This document shows, one piece after another, positions 11,736 through 23,755 of a DNA stretch of 64,000 nucleotides; the stretch's first letter is position 1; every line of letters begins with the position of its first letter. The DNA is from Lycorma delicatula. Its lineage: Eukaryota > Arthropoda > Insecta > Hemiptera > Fulgoridae. Below the pieces are notes generated by a model that was not told where the DNA came from, did no database searches, and saw nothing but the letters and a program-made list of their open reading frames with translations. The DNA lies in assembly GCF_047948215.1 (NCBI RefSeq), contig NC_134465.1, positions 41,887,946 to 41,951,945 on the forward strand, written 5' to 3'. A program made the translations under genes and the position numbers.

Positions 11736-12679
11736 GTTGTTTTAAAAAACATTTTTTTGCATTAAAATACTTGACACATCGAAAGAACATTTAGTGCATG
11801 ATTTTTTTTTTTGGAATGGGATTGTGCATATTTCCTTCCCGTTGCATAACTGCGCTTTTGTAACACATCGCACAGCTACTCGAATTAATATACGGTTTTG
11901 TAAAGATTAATCCGGGTTTACGTAAACGCTGTCAGTTTTAATTACATTTTCAACTATTGATTTGCGGAAATCAGTAACGGACGATATATGTTTAGTTACT
12001 GCTTAGAAAAGGCAATGCGCATCACAGCTGTTTTACGTATAACATCAAATGTAACTTTACGATACACATCGACGATTTCCTCAAATGTAATTAACCCTCA
12101 AAGGATTATTCTCAAAGCACCACCTTTTAGTAAATTAATATACATATAGAGATACCTATGAATTTTAGAAACGATAAACATAATCCAAAATGAACGTTAG
12201 CCGACATCAGAATGTTATATAAGTTCAGTCAACTAAATTTTTATTTTAAAAGACTTTTATAAATTAACAAAACAGAAGATAATATTACAAGAAAATACTA
12301 TAAAAAATTCAAAAATTAATAACTTTGCTGAAAATTAACGTATCAGCGGGCTAAAGATACCGTTGTAAATATTATAATTTGAACAACGACTTGAAGTAAT
12401 AAGAAAAGAACAAATGAGACTAAAAGGAATAAAACCGTTTGAAATGTCTACTTTTTGAGACTCTGCTTGGGATTTCACGGCCGGTTGGAAATGAAGGACG
12501 AGATCCCGTTTGGACACTCACAGCCGGTTAAGGCACGACACAAAAGCACCCGTGATAGTGAACGTGTAAAATTAAATTCATCCAACGAGTTCAACGGTTG
12601 ATGTTTAATAGACGAAAAACAAATAAATATACTTAGATGTAACTGTTATTTTAGTTTCGTACGGTGTAAGCATTGTAGA
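11736..12679. other. No gene seen
   Basis: AT-rich DNA of mixed complexity with no supported coding frame, SINE or family member. Confidence 0.4.
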
Positions 12680-13955
12680 TACAGAGTGATTTTTTAGTCC
12701 TGTTACCCAATTTTAAATGTAATTTAAAAAAGGGAAATTTAGGTGGAATAAAAAAATGTATTTGTTACTTATAAAAGAGATTTAATAAAAAGCTATTGTT
12801 CACATAATTGTTAAAGAATATGCCCAAAATGCCCACCCCTTGCAGTTATACACGTACGGACTCTTTTCAGCATATTAGCAGAAACCTTTTTAAGAGTTGC
12901 ATTGGAAATATTCGTGATTAAGTCTGTAATATTACTTTAAGTTCATCAATAGTGTGAGGATTGTTTTTGTTGGCCTCGGACTTAACATAGCCCCACAAAG
13001 AGTAGTCTGGAGATGTGAGGTCTGGGGACCTTGGGGGCCATAAGCCCTTGATTATTATTCGATCATCAAAGAACTCTTGCTGAAAATTCACGGTTTCTCG
13101 AGACGTGTGGCATGTAGCGCCGTCTTGCTGAAACCAGCAATACCGTTCTCGAAGTTCCAGGAGGGACACAAATTGGCGCACAATATTCCTGTATACTTCA
13201 CAGTTTACTGTCTGTTCGAAGAATACGGGTCCAACTATACGATGACGAGATATCGCACCCCACACATCAATTTTTTCAGGATGCAAAGATTTGTCTTGTA
13301 AAGCGTTAGGATTTTGAACCGCCCAAATTCGACAGTTTTGACTGTTCACATAACCGTCAAGATGGATCCAAGCTTCATTACTAAAGAACACTGTGTTTAA
13401 AAATTCGATTCCGTTATCGTTTACGAGAGACCTAAACCGACGGCAATATTGCAATCGCTTGTTTAAATCTGGAGGCTGAAGCTCTTGGACTAATAGTACG
13501 CGATATGAATACAATTTCAATTTTTTAGCAGCTTTCTGAAGACTCGAATATGACAAACCGACTTGTGTGGAAAGTTTTCATAAACTTTTCCGTGGAGAAT
13601 TGAGCAATCATGTTTTCGCATATTCTAAAACGTCATCTGTCAAGCGAGTTGGTCGACAACAACGTTTTCTGTCGCAAACACTACCTGTCTATCGAAATCG
13701 GTTTGCTAGCCTAGAAATTGACATTTTTTCTGGCGGAGGAACACCAACAAATTTAATTTGAAATGTTTCTTTTACACTCGCGTACGATGTCGTAGCAAAA
13801 TATTGTTCAAGAATGAAAACTCGTTGTTCTATGGTAAAAGACATTCTGTTCATAACACGACCGGAAATGATACAAAAGATTACACAACTCAAGGAGAATC
13901 AACTCACACTGCCGTATCTATACCGGATGAGTTTTGCTACCAACTTCATGTCACA
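12680..13955 (-). pseudogene. Mariner-type transposase element, copy 1 (right end lost)
   Basis: Cut-and-paste transposase read on the minus strand from about 13844 (MSFTIEQR) to 12918, with one or more frame breaks between about 13560 and 13690. The N-terminal part is helix-turn-helix-like, followed by RPTRLTDDV, then the catalytic region: first aspartate block FFSNEAWIHLDGYVN, second block CWFQQDGATCHT, third block SPDLTSPDYSLWGYVK. The first catalytic Asp is Asn here (SNEA, where copy 2 has SDKA), so the enzyme would be dead even without the frameshift. Thirty-eight residues separate the second and third catalytic Asp. The left terminal repeat is present (TACAGAGTGATTTTTTAGTC at 12680). 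The right end stops matching copy 2 at about 13953. Confidence 0.85.
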
Positions 13956-14303
13956 TTATGAGTCTATTTGCTACTGTACGGATAAAAATAGGAAACACCC
14001 TAGTATTAACTAGAGAAACATCGTAAAATTCACAGTTAAATAAAAAAATAAAAATATATGTAATAAAAGTCCATATTAATTATATATAAAGACAATTAAT
14101 AAAATATAATTTAAAATAATTAACGATTCACACGATGTTAATGAAAATTATTTATGAACAAGTTCAACGGAGATGTAGAAAATCCTTGGTGTTTTTATCA
14201 GTATTTTTTTAAATATTCAGCAACAGTAATATTACAGTTTAAAATCTCTTTATTTTACTTATCAGAAAATCTTTTAAATGACCCGATAATTTATTAAAAA
14301 GAA
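13956..14303. other. AT-rich DNA, nothing recognised
   Basis: No supported feature. Confidence 0.4.
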
Positions 14304-14985
14304 TCTGTTGTGGGCACTACATGTGTTCCTTGTAAGCCTATTAAATTACATATGCACATTTTTTTAAAATGAAAGGTAGATAATAATTTATTTCATTAAT
14401 AACTTCTGATATTTTTTCATTTATATATATATTTTTTTTATTATTATTGAATTATTATTTATCGCAAAATTTTTCGTACATTCGGAGGTTAATAATTATT
14501 AATAAATCAATATATTTAAATTAAAAAAAGGAAATGAAGTCTGATTTGAACCCATGTGCCTTCCTCTTCGAAAATCCAAATATTTCATTAATTAAAATTC
14601 AATTTGTTTATAACTACGGAAACGATGAAAATAAGTACTACTTATGATTATATCATTGATAAGCTCTCAATAAGGGCTTATTACAGCAGTTAAAACAAAG
14701 TCCAAAATCCAAACATTTTTTGGATTTTGGGCTTTTTTGGACATTTTTGGTTCAGTCGATTGCAATCAAAAAGGGAGGTTCAGAACTAGATATTACAACA
14801 GTCCCTAAATTCAAAATCTCAACATCCTACGGCTAATCGTTTTTTAGTTATGTACGTACGTACAGACGTCACCGCGAAGTTAATCAAAATGGATTCAGGG
14901 ATGGTCAAAATCAATGTTTCCGTTGAAATCTGAAAACCGAAATTTTTCGCGTTCACAATATTTCATTTACTTCGTACAAGGAAGA
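14304..14985 (+). mobile_element. Family A repeat, copy 2 (MITE-like)
   Basis: Same orientation and layout as 4790-5439: GTTCCTTGTAAGCCTATTAA near the start, ATGGATTCAGGGATGGTCAA near the end, and terminal CGTACAAGGAAG. Non-coding. Confidence 0.7.
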
Positions 14986-15687
14986 AATGGAATGAAAATA
15001 AGGCTCTTTCTCGTAAGCCGAACTAAATAGTTTTGAGTAAAGTAGTTTCCCTTTGCCATACACTGTTGCTAATTAACATGATAGGCTCAACGAAATGCAG
15101 TTAATATTCAGCCATAAAATAACACCTTTATTCTCTTCATTACCGGGGCTGACTACTTAATAAACATCATTACTCTCAGAGAAAGGAATTCTGATCGGTT
15201 CTACTTGAATATTATATAATTAATGTCACAATAAATTACATATAATGTCAAAATCATTTTAATTACACATTTAGATATTAAAAAAGCCAAGTAATCCGTG
15301 TAAGTTTTTTGGAAAAATTAATATTAATAAATAAATATTTACTCTCATCGAAACATTTTAATACATTATACTGATCGAGTCAATATAAGATAGATTATAA
15401 AAGTATAAAAACAAATTATAAGATGATAACATAGATACGTTTAAATTCCTTTGTAATAATTTAAATACAGATAGATGAAACATTATTAAAATAAATAAAC
15501 ATAAAAAATAGCTGACAATACAGTTATAGGTCTTTCCCCTCATGCAGCTTTTTTCTGATGCACGGTTTTTACACACAACTTAATTTCAAATATTTATAAT
15601 TATATTTAAATATTATTTTTTGTTTATTTAATTCGATCATTGTAACTAAAGAACGCGGGTTCTTTCATTCGCGCGGGTGTGGGGGTA
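14986..15687. other. AT-rich DNA, nothing recognised
   Basis: Only short frames without similarity. Confidence 0.4.
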
Positions 15688-15989
15688 CTTTTTCTTTTTC
15701 CTGTTTAGCCTCCGGTAACTACCGTTTAGATAATTCTTCAGAGGATGAATGGGGATGATATGTATGAGTGTAAATGAAATGTAGTCTTGTACATTCTCAG
15801 TTCGACCGTTCCTGAGATGTGTGGTTAATTGAAACCCAACCACCACCAAAGAACACCGGTATACACGATATAGTATTCAAATCCATGTAAAAATATCTGG
15901 CTTTACTAGGACTTGAACGCTATAACTCTCGACTTCCAAATCAGCTGATTTGGGAAGACGCGTTAACCACTAGACCAACCCGGTGGGTT
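15688..15989 (-). repeat. tRNA-derived SINE, family 1, full-length copy
   Basis: Reverse complement of the 4121-4423 element along its whole length, from the A-rich tail (TTTTTCTTTTTCCTG at the left) to the CTAGACCAACCCGGTGGG head at the right. It keeps the palindrome AAATCAGCTGATTT in the head. Confidence 0.85.
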
Positions 15990-16004
15990 GGGTGTGGCGG
16001 TACT

Positions 16005-16075
16005 AGCAGCCTCTTTAAATACTTCTTTGCACTTTAAATATTATTCATTTATTTAATTCAACCGCTCACCTGTGA
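16005..16075 (+). repeat. Family F fragment
   Basis: CACTTTAAATATTATTCATT and ACCGCTCACCTGTGACGT match 39308-39355 of the long family F copy. Confidence 0.5.
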
Positions 16076-16079
16076 CGTA

Positions 16080-16352
16080 AATCGGCTGATTTTGAAGTTC
16101 AGAGTTCTAAGATTCAAATCCTAGTAAAGGCAGTTACGTTTTTACGGATTTGAATACTATATCGTGGATACCGGTGTTCTTTGGTGGTTGGGTTTCAATT
16201 AACCACACATCTCAGGAACGGTCAACCTGATACTGTACAAGACTGCAATACATTTACATTCATACATGTTATCCTCATTCATCCTCTGAAGTAATACCTT
16301 AGGTGGTTTCGGAGGGTAAACAGAAAAAAATAGAGTGAGAGAGAGGGGACGA
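16080..16352 (+). repeat. tRNA-derived SINE, family 1, head-truncated
   Basis: Starts inside the head (AAATCGGCTGATTTTGAAG), has the B-box-like GATTCAAATCCT and the full body, and ends in GGAGGGTAAACAGAAAAAAA. Confidence 0.8.
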
Positions 16353-16389
16353 CTACAGGAGCAGGGTCGAGAGACCACTATATATATAG

Positions 16390-16690
16390 GTCACACCCTT
16401 GATCTTTTAAGTTATAAATTTAACTGCATCAATGCCCCATATATAGAAGTAATCTGACCAAGTTTCGTCAAAATCGGTCCAGTAGTTCTGGAGATATAAG
16501 GTGTGAAATACTGAACATAATCACGTACAAGCGAACATTTAAATCCGGTTTTTGTGTTTTTTGGGTTCTTAGGTGTCAATACGTCAAGACCCGGTGAAAA
16601 CCGCATTTGTCCAAATCGGACCGATTACAATACTTTTCATTCTAAAGCTATATAGTTATAGTGTAAGGCGAGAAAGTAAAAATTACAAAA
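16390..16690 (+). repeat. Family F repeat, partial copy
   Basis: Matches 39520-39800: AGAAGTAATCTGACCAAGTT, AAATCGGTCCAGTAGTTCTG and ATCGGACCGATTACAATACT. Non-coding here. Confidence 0.65.
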
Positions 16691-16804
16691 ATGTAAATGA
16701 CAATTCTGCTGCCGTTTTTAAAAATTATCTTGAACTCAAATTAATTTACACGTTGAAAAGTATGCAGATAAAACGTATTTCTTTTAAATTAGTATAATTT
16801 AAAA

Positions 16805-17000
16805 ATTTATCAACAATGTGATATTGTTTTCGTAAAAGAAAACCTTTTAATTTTATTTTAAATAAATTGTTGGGATGATTTTTCAAACGGATCGGTAATT
16901 TATTAAAATTGGCAACGGAAGCATAGTAAAGTGTTTCGTCGTAAGCCGAAGTATTGCGTTAAGTTATATGAAAATTTTTCCGTTAATCGGTTTCATAAAA
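16805..17000 (+). repeat. Family G repeat, copy 1
   Basis: Resembles 63725-63920 in the same orientation (TCAACAATGTGATATTG... with CTTTTAATTTTATTTTAAAT). In both places it lies beside a family F piece. The match is moderate by eye. Confidence 0.45.
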
Positions 17001-17079
17001 GTGGATAACGTTTTATTATTTGTTTAAAATAAATCCTGAGGCTTATTCTGTACTCGATTTTCACATCAGACTTTTCTCC

Positions 17080-17760
17080 GAATAACGTCTCTATCGCATC
17101 GTTTTATTGACAACACGCCAATCCTAACCGATGATGAAAAACCGAATCAAACCTCGGTTAAACTACAATCTAAGTTAGACAAGATCGTCGCGTAGCTGAC
17201 GAAATGGAAAATGAGCGTAAATCAGAACAAATCGAGCCGTGTGACATTTACGATGAGAAGGGGTGATTGTCGACGGGTCCACCAGATCGGTGGATACATT
17301 ATATCCATCACAAAGATCGGGTACCGCAATTTGGTCTACACTTGGATCGTCGACTAACGCGAAAGAGTGGTGTTGTAGAAAAGAGGGAACAACTTAAAAT
17401 AAAGTACAGGGAACTAAACCAGTTGTCGGGTAGAAACTCACAGTTATCGTTTTCTAATAAAATGTTGAACTACTGAGTTATCTTTAAACCTATCTGGACA
17501 AATGAAAGGGTAGAGTAACAGCAATCGAGATAATTAAAAAATTGCAAAGCAAATTAATGAGGATCATAATAGAAGCGCCAAGAGAAATTCATGATTATGT
17601 AGGATTACCTTTTGTTTTATCCAAAACTTTAACTCGCGGTACAAACAGTGATTAGACAAACGTGTGAATTATTTGACAATAGATCTATCGGACAACAGCG
17701 ATGACTTCAGGCTATTAAAACGTTTCCGTGTGCTCGACCTGGGAGATATAACCGGAAAAG
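17080..17760 (+). pseudogene. Jockey-like retrotransposon RT C-terminal relic
   Basis: Degenerate frames read KWKMSVNQNKSSRVTFTMRR (about 17200), then QFGLHLDRRLTRKS (about 17330), corresponding to the 'YLGLHLDRRLTW' block after the RT palm. LQSKLMRIIIEAPREI (about 17545) and a final LKRFRVLDLGDI follow. Stops and frame changes occur throughout. A similar relic at 22240-22870 covers the same part of the protein. Only the region downstream of the catalytic motif is left. Confidence 0.7.
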
Positions 17761-18486
17761 CAAACTTGCGAAAGAACCTATGAGTGGGAACATAGGATGA
17801 TCATCTCGTTGTGTAGTAAACGTCAATTTGACAATTTACGAATTATAGCTATTACGACGAATATTTGGTTTTATCTATAGTATATTTTCATACGTCGGTA
17901 TCAATGACATTGTTTTTACATTTTTCTTCTTGCGGTTAGTGATTTTTCTCCAGTGCTATGTTAGGTATTGAACTTTACTTGGAACATCTTTTCTTATATA
18001 TGTGTTGTTGAACCTTGTACGGTTTAGCGAGGTCTTTCGTCAGGGACCTCTCTTCACGTGATTATTAAGACACAAATTTACTTACGATATGAGGTACCGA
18101 TTTAAACGCTAATAGACCAAAAAAAAAGAAAAGAATAAAGGGAATTTTCTTTTTAGCAAAGATGGCGTTTTAATAGATTTAAACACCAGGATGTTAATAT
18201 TTTTATCTAAAAATATCGTTTATTTTACGAGTAATAAAGTTAAATTAGTTAAAAGTAATTATGAGTATTTTTAAATGAAACGTGATGGATACAAAATAAA
18301 CAAAAAAAAAAAAAAAAAAAAATACATGTAACGGATTTGATTTACATACGATTTCTTATCATTTTCCTTAAAAATTCCCACTTTTCTTTATCTGAAAAAT
18401 CTTTCACTATAAACGAAATGAAATCTAGACACATTTCTCCTTTCAAATAAAACTAGAAAAAGAGCTCTGTTATAAGCAGTCTTTCC

Positions 18487-18535
<49 letters not shown>

Positions 18536-19214
18536 GCTATACTCAACCGTAAGGAATGAAAAAGACTGTTGCACATTTTCTTTTCCCCAAGAAAATCATC
18601 TTAACTCAACCCCCCTCTCTGTTCGGTTTTCCCTTTTGCTTCATCTTTTTATCGAGCAGTGTACTGAGAATAGTAGAGGGGGAACAATTTCTCCCCCCCC
18701 TTTTCTTTAACGCTGCCATCCAACCTTACCGGATGTTAGCCACTTATATAAGCCTAACTTTACTTAATAAATCAAAATCTTTTTTCAAACTTTACACCAA
18801 TAATACATATATAGACTAATATAATTTTTTTTTAGATTAAAATATTATAAAAACACGTATTTTCTTTTTATAAATAATAAATTTATATATCTTTTTTAAA
18901 GCTGGCAAGATATTGCTTAAATTTCTCAGAATTTGTCAATAAGAATATGAAATATTAACCTTTTCGCCAGTAATTAAAATTAAAAATAATTATTATTATT
19001 TAACCACTTTTACACATAAAACAAGGACTAATGAAGAATTCTGGAAAATTATTAGGTAAACTTGAGGAATATTTAAAATGTAGAGCGTTCGGAAAGTTGC
19101 TATGCACTGGAATTGTGAAAGTGTAACGACGAAATTTTCTTAATTATTAATTTTTAGTTTTATTTTATTATTTTAAAGAGACGGTTATTACAATAATTGA
19201 AATAATTTATAAAA
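17761..19214. other. AT-rich DNA with poly(A) and (TA)n runs
   Basis: Poly(A) at 18301-18322 and a TA run at 18490-18532. A GC-richer patch with C-runs at about 18600-18740 has no recognisable frame. No gene supported. Confidence 0.4.
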
Positions 19215-20230
19215 GTTGTTGAAAATTACCTCTTCCGACATCAGTAAAACATTGCACACATTTCAATTAGTTTTCAAACACTTTAACCGGTTGAGGTACT
19301 GAAATCTCTCATATGTATGCGGTTGCTGTGGTTTTTAGTTCGTCAATCGTGCGTGGTCTGTTGCGATACACTGCTTGTTTCGCTGCCCCCCCCTCCCCAC
19401 CAACAGAAAGCAATCGAGGGGAGTCAGATCAAGCGATCGTCCAGGCCACAAACTTCTAGAAATGATTCGTTAACCAAAGATATTTCGTAAAAAAAAAATC
19501 ATTGATCTGTGTAAGTTGTGTGCGCAGTGGCGCCATCTTGTTGTAACCGACCGTGATTGATTTCCACTTCTATTAACCGACTAATGATATTGTTAAAAAA
19601 ACACAATAACGATCACTATTAACTGTATTTTCAAAAAATATTGGACCCACAATGCGCGTTCTACTCGCACCGACCCAGACCCCAATTTTTGTTTCATGTA
19701 CAAGATTGTAATTCATAGGGGTTAGTTGTCGACCACAGTCCTGTATTCTGTGAATTAATATACCCTCCCGGATGAAACCAAGGTTCATCAGTAAAATGTG
19801 GTGGATACATACGGAATTTCGGTCGATAAAACGTTTAAACCGTTGACAATAATTTAGTCTTTTGTCACGATCAGTAGGTTTCAATTTTTGAACATAAATT
19901 ACTTTGTAGGGGAAAAGTTTCAGTTTTTTCTTACAGTTTTTTGTGCGGTAGCAATTCTACAGCAACAAGATATTGCTGCTGTGGTAATTTATGCGTTGAC
20001 TTTGATGAACATTTGACCGTAGCATCCGAAATATCAAGTAACTTCTGTTCGTTTAGTTTAGATGGCCTTCCGCTTCGATCAGCGTCTTCAACAAAGTCTG
20101 TTGCCCTAAAACTTTTGATAAGAGCCCAAAATGCATTGCGGTGAGAAACAGGAGAGTTTGGAAACTTTTCAGAAAACGTGTTTTTCACTAAATCAGTATA
20201 CGTTTCACCTTCACGAAAGACCTATTCGAA
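19215..20230 (-). pseudogene. Mariner-type transposase relic, second family
   Basis: Minus-strand transposase pieces in several frames. The N-terminal part (about 20188-19931) has ADRSGRPSKLNEQKLLDI. Then come LKPTDRDKRLNYCQRFKRF (about 19884), the first catalytic block FTDEPWFHPGGYINSQN in a shifted frame (about 19795-19745), KIGVWVGASRTRIVGPIFF, and the second catalytic block LQQDGATAHTT (about 19545-19510). It resembles the 12680-13955 family in organisation but is clearly diverged. Multiple frameshifts make it inactive. I did not find terminal repeats. Confidence 0.75.
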
Positions 20231-20720
20231 ATTGACTGTGGGCGTGAAATCAGAAAATTAATACCTGAACGTATATTTGATGATGAACTGAATTCTAAGG
20301 AATAACTAGCAAAATGGAGTTCATTGAAAGACGTTGTTTTTCTTTGAAACAACAAAGCTGAAAATATATTTATTAACAGAGGACTTCTGATGAACTCAAT
20401 TCCCCCCGAGGAAGAAGAATACTCGCCACGCAGCGTGTCTGGTCGCTACATCACCCCCTCAGTCATCACATTCCACAATCATCAGTCCGGCTTCGTGAGA
20501 TCCCACCGATACAGATGCCTCGAGCGACATCCATATCGGTAAATTCCACCCTAGCCAAGTTTGCCTTCAAAGAAGACATCAGACACCAAACTCCACCACG
20601 TAGTCCTCAGGAACTAAAAATTAACAGCCTACACGTGGAAGATCAAAGACCCCGCACACTTCTGATGAACTACATTAATTTAGGTTGTAGAATGTCATAG
20701 AAAATCTTTTGCTTTCTTCC
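20225..20720 (+). pseudogene. Coding relic of unknown type
   Basis: A degenerate plus-strand frame reads DCGREIRKLIPERIFDDEL, then after stops and a frame change MNSIPPEEEEYSPRSVSGRY. The base composition (more GC, few stops over about 100 codons) is unlike the flanks and suggests former coding sequence. It ends before a short A-run at about 20738. I do not recognise a family with confidence; a transposon-borne ORF is the likeliest source given the setting. Confidence 0.35.
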
Positions 20721-21562
20721 CTTTTGATCTTTGATTAAAAAAAAAGTGTGGGCACTATGAGCCAAAATATATTATTAACAGAGTAGCGATATCAAGGCAG
20801 ACGGATGAATCTATGACGAGTAACTACTATTGGTAATTACAAAGAGAAAACATCTCACTACTTAAAAGAAAAAAGGAACTTTATTTCAAACATACCACTG
20901 GATTTTTAAATACTAATCAATTTTATTACTTTTAATTAAAATCGATCAAATTAATTATTAAGTACAAATGGGAAAAGATTTTGGTTATCGATTTCAGATA
21001 TCTAATTTATTAGAAAAAACTAGTTGCAGGACTTTCCTACAGCACGCCTCCGCAGCTAGGCCTTCCGGGCGGGTTGCCCTGCGGGCGGCGTCTCGAAATG
21101 GGATTTTTAGGTGTCAAAAATTGACCTCTTATGTAAAATTTTTTTTTTTTTAATTATGAAAATTGATTTAACAAAAGTTAAATTAGAAATTTAAGTATAG
21201 AAACTGATACTAACGAATCGTGATTCTGTGCTAGTGATCGGTACATTCCGGTGCCTACTTTTTGGTTATAGTTCATTATTTTATTAACAAAAACAATCAC
21301 ATAAATAAATTTAAAAAAATAAAAAAAAATGTTAAAACACCACTTTTAAATTATACGCACTAAAATGTAAAAAATAATTTTAGGACGGTATCTCAGAATG
21401 GATTTGACAACAAGCTTTGATGGTAATATCTAATATTATGTGAAAGTCATATCTTCAAATTAAAAATTTGATGTTTTTGCCAATTTTTTCATATACGTGG
21501 TGAATGGCCTAAAGAGTGGGATGCAACTCTTTAAGTTATGTTTGGTTAGATTAAAATCTATC
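20721..21562. other. AT-rich DNA with a small GC-rich patch
   Basis: A very GC-rich stretch lies at about 21040-21095. The 24-base string around 21230-21255 (GCTAGTGATCGGTACATTCC) recurs at 38555-38580. No gene seen. Confidence 0.4.
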
Positions 21563-21838
21563 CTCTTCTTTTTTCTGTTTAGCCTCCGGAACCACCGTAA
21601 GGTATTACTTCAAAGGATGATATGTATGAATGTAAATGAAGTGTAGTCTTGTACAGTCTCAGGTCGACCGTTCCTGAGATGTGTGTATAACTGAAACCCA
21701 ACCACCAAAGAACACCGGTATCCACGATTAAATATTCAAATTCGTATAAAAGTCTTTACTAGGATTTGAACCTTAGAACTATAGACTTTGAAATCAGCTG
21801 ATTTGCGATGACGAGTTAACCACTAGACCAACCCGGTG
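21563..21838 (-). repeat. tRNA-derived SINE, family 1
   Basis: Reverse-complement copy running from tail (TTTCTGTTTAGCCTCCGG) to head (ACTAGACCAACCCGGTG), with the core palindrome AAATCAGCTGATTT. It abuts a plus-strand partial copy, giving a head-to-head pair. Confidence 0.85.
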
Positions 21839-21847
21839 TTTCTTTGG

Positions 21848-21994
21848 TGTTCTAGGATACCGGTGTTCTTTGGTGGTTGGGTTTCACATATCTCAGGAAC
21901 GGTTGACGTGAGACTGTACAAGACTACACTTCATTTACATTCATTCTCTGAAGTAATACCTTAAGCTGGTTCCGGAGGCTAAACAGAAAAACAG
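21848..21994 (+). repeat. tRNA-derived SINE, family 1, 3' part only
   Basis: Begins at GTTCTAGGATACCGGTGTTC, lacks the tRNA-like head and ends in GGAGGCTAAACAGAAAAACA. It forms an inverted pair with the preceding copy. Confidence 0.8.
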
Positions 21995-22239
21995 AGAGAG
22001 GTTTTTTTTGTTTATGAGATCCTAATGTTCACTGTATTTTTAAAAATGAATGTTATTTTCCAATCCTAACAATAACTTAAATTACTGGCAATATTTTTAT
22101 GTATGTCAAGTACAAAAGATAACGAACTAAATTAACTTCCCTGAGAGTATTTACGTTCATTATGCAAAAGAAGAGTTGTGGTATAACTTGTAAAGCAGAA
22201 TATCACCTATATTTTGAAGGGTATGATAACATGTAGGTG

Positions 22240-22870
22240 TGCATTTTTAATCTTTCATTACGTAAATGGAGAATAAAAATAAATCCGGCAAAATCCAGCC
22301 ACGTAACGTTCACGAAGAGGAGAGATCACCCTGAAGTTCATTTAAAGGGTATCCCAAAAACCTTATACCGGTAAAGTAAGGTACGTGGACTTTTACCTCG
22401 ATCGCCGCTAACTTGGAGAAATTATGTAAGGGAAAAAAATAAATTCGCTTGGCATTAAGTTTAAAAAAATGTACTGGATACCGGGTAAGAAATCTCAACT
22501 TTCTTTATCTAACCAGATTCTGCTTTACAAGGCCTTCTTGAAACCGGTATGGATTTACGGAATCGAACTGTTAGGGAAAAACCGGTAACATTAATGTGAA
22601 AATCACTTACAGGTTCCAGAATAAAATAATACGGAACAACTCAAGTGCCGTGGTTCGCGAGGAATATTGAGATGAGATCCACGAACACATACGCATTTTA
22701 TATGTTCCGGAAGAAGTTGAATGCCTATTTTCGAGATATATGTTCAGGTTGGAGAACCATGTTAGTCATCTAGCTTTGCATTTACTTGACAACAGTGAGG
22801 ACGTTACGAGGCTGAAAAATTCCACGTGCTTGATCTAGATGATGGATCGTTATGACGATTCGGTTTGTTG
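22240..22870 (+). pseudogene. Jockey-like retrotransposon RT C-terminal relic
   Basis: Broken frames contain the equivalent of the 17080-17760 relic: KINPAKSSHVTFTKRR, then IPVKYGTWTF-like and KKSQLSLSNQILLYKAFLKP, where the other copy has NSQLSFSNKMLNY. The domain order and spacing match, so the two appear to be copies of related elements. Catalytic motifs are absent, and stops and frame changes are frequent. Confidence 0.65.
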
Positions 22871-22894
22871 GAGAAAACCAATTCTTACAATTTA

Positions 22895-23755
22895 ATTATT
22901 TATTTAGCGTATGGCACCAAAATATAACACCAATTACAGTCAAAATTACAAACAAAGATTTAAAAAATTAATATATGCTACTGATTCTGAAGTCGCCATC
23001 AGGAAATCTTCAGGATTCCCTTCATAAGCTGTCCTAGGGCAAACTTTTGTGATGTGTTTAACAGTTTGATTTTCACCACACTCACAAAGGGGCGTCGGTG
23101 TTTTACCCCATTTAAACAGGAAATAGGCGCATCTACCATGCTGAGTTCGTATTCTGTTTAGTGTTGACCATGTCTTTCGTGACAAGTCAAAACCCGGCGG
23201 CCTTTGAGTAATACATGGGATTTGGTTATCTTGCTTTGTAGTCCATTCTCGACGCCAGGCGTCAGTTAGGTTAAATCCGTCCTCTGTGGCAGCAATTGCT
23301 GTTTTGATAGGTGGCTTCCTAGGTCGAAGGCGACCACGATTGGCATCTTCAATGTCCTAATGTATTGGTAGGTTTCGATTTTTCATAATCTTCTTGTACT
23401 CTCTTACAAGAGCGTCCATACGACGCAGGTTCGGGGTTGGTAAGTGGCTCAATATCGGGAGTTATTCCACGGGAGTAGACCTGATAACCCCGGCAATCAT
23501 TCTCATAGTGTTATTAAGTTGAGTATCAATTCTATGAACATAAGGGCTGTTAAGCCACACTGGCGCACAATATTCAGCAGCCGAGAAGACCAGGTTCAGA
23601 GCCGATGTACGCAAAGTGGAAGCCGATGCTTCCCACGTCGTTCCACAGAGCTTATGTATGATGTTTCTCGCTCTTAATTTCCCTGCAGTTTTCATTAGGT
23701 GCTCCTTAAATGAAAGCGTTCTATTAAGTTTCACGCCTAGGTATTTCGAAGTCTA
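22895..23755 (-). pseudogene. Non-LTR retrotransposon C-terminal fragment
   Basis: On the minus strand, 23734-23462 reads LNRTLSFKEHLMKTAGKL then LVFSAAEYCAPVWLNSPYVH, the segment after the RT palm in many arthropod Jockey-like elements. After a gap with stops, 23185-22946 reads FKWGKTPTPLCECGENQTVK, the terminal Cys-rich block (C-C-H-C pattern). No RT catalytic motif is left. It is head-on to the preceding relic. Confidence 0.75.

Noticed and set aside
11401..11790. Minus-strand frame of 129 codons
   Set aside because: Antisense of the RTE-like element, which has clear RT motifs on the plus strand.
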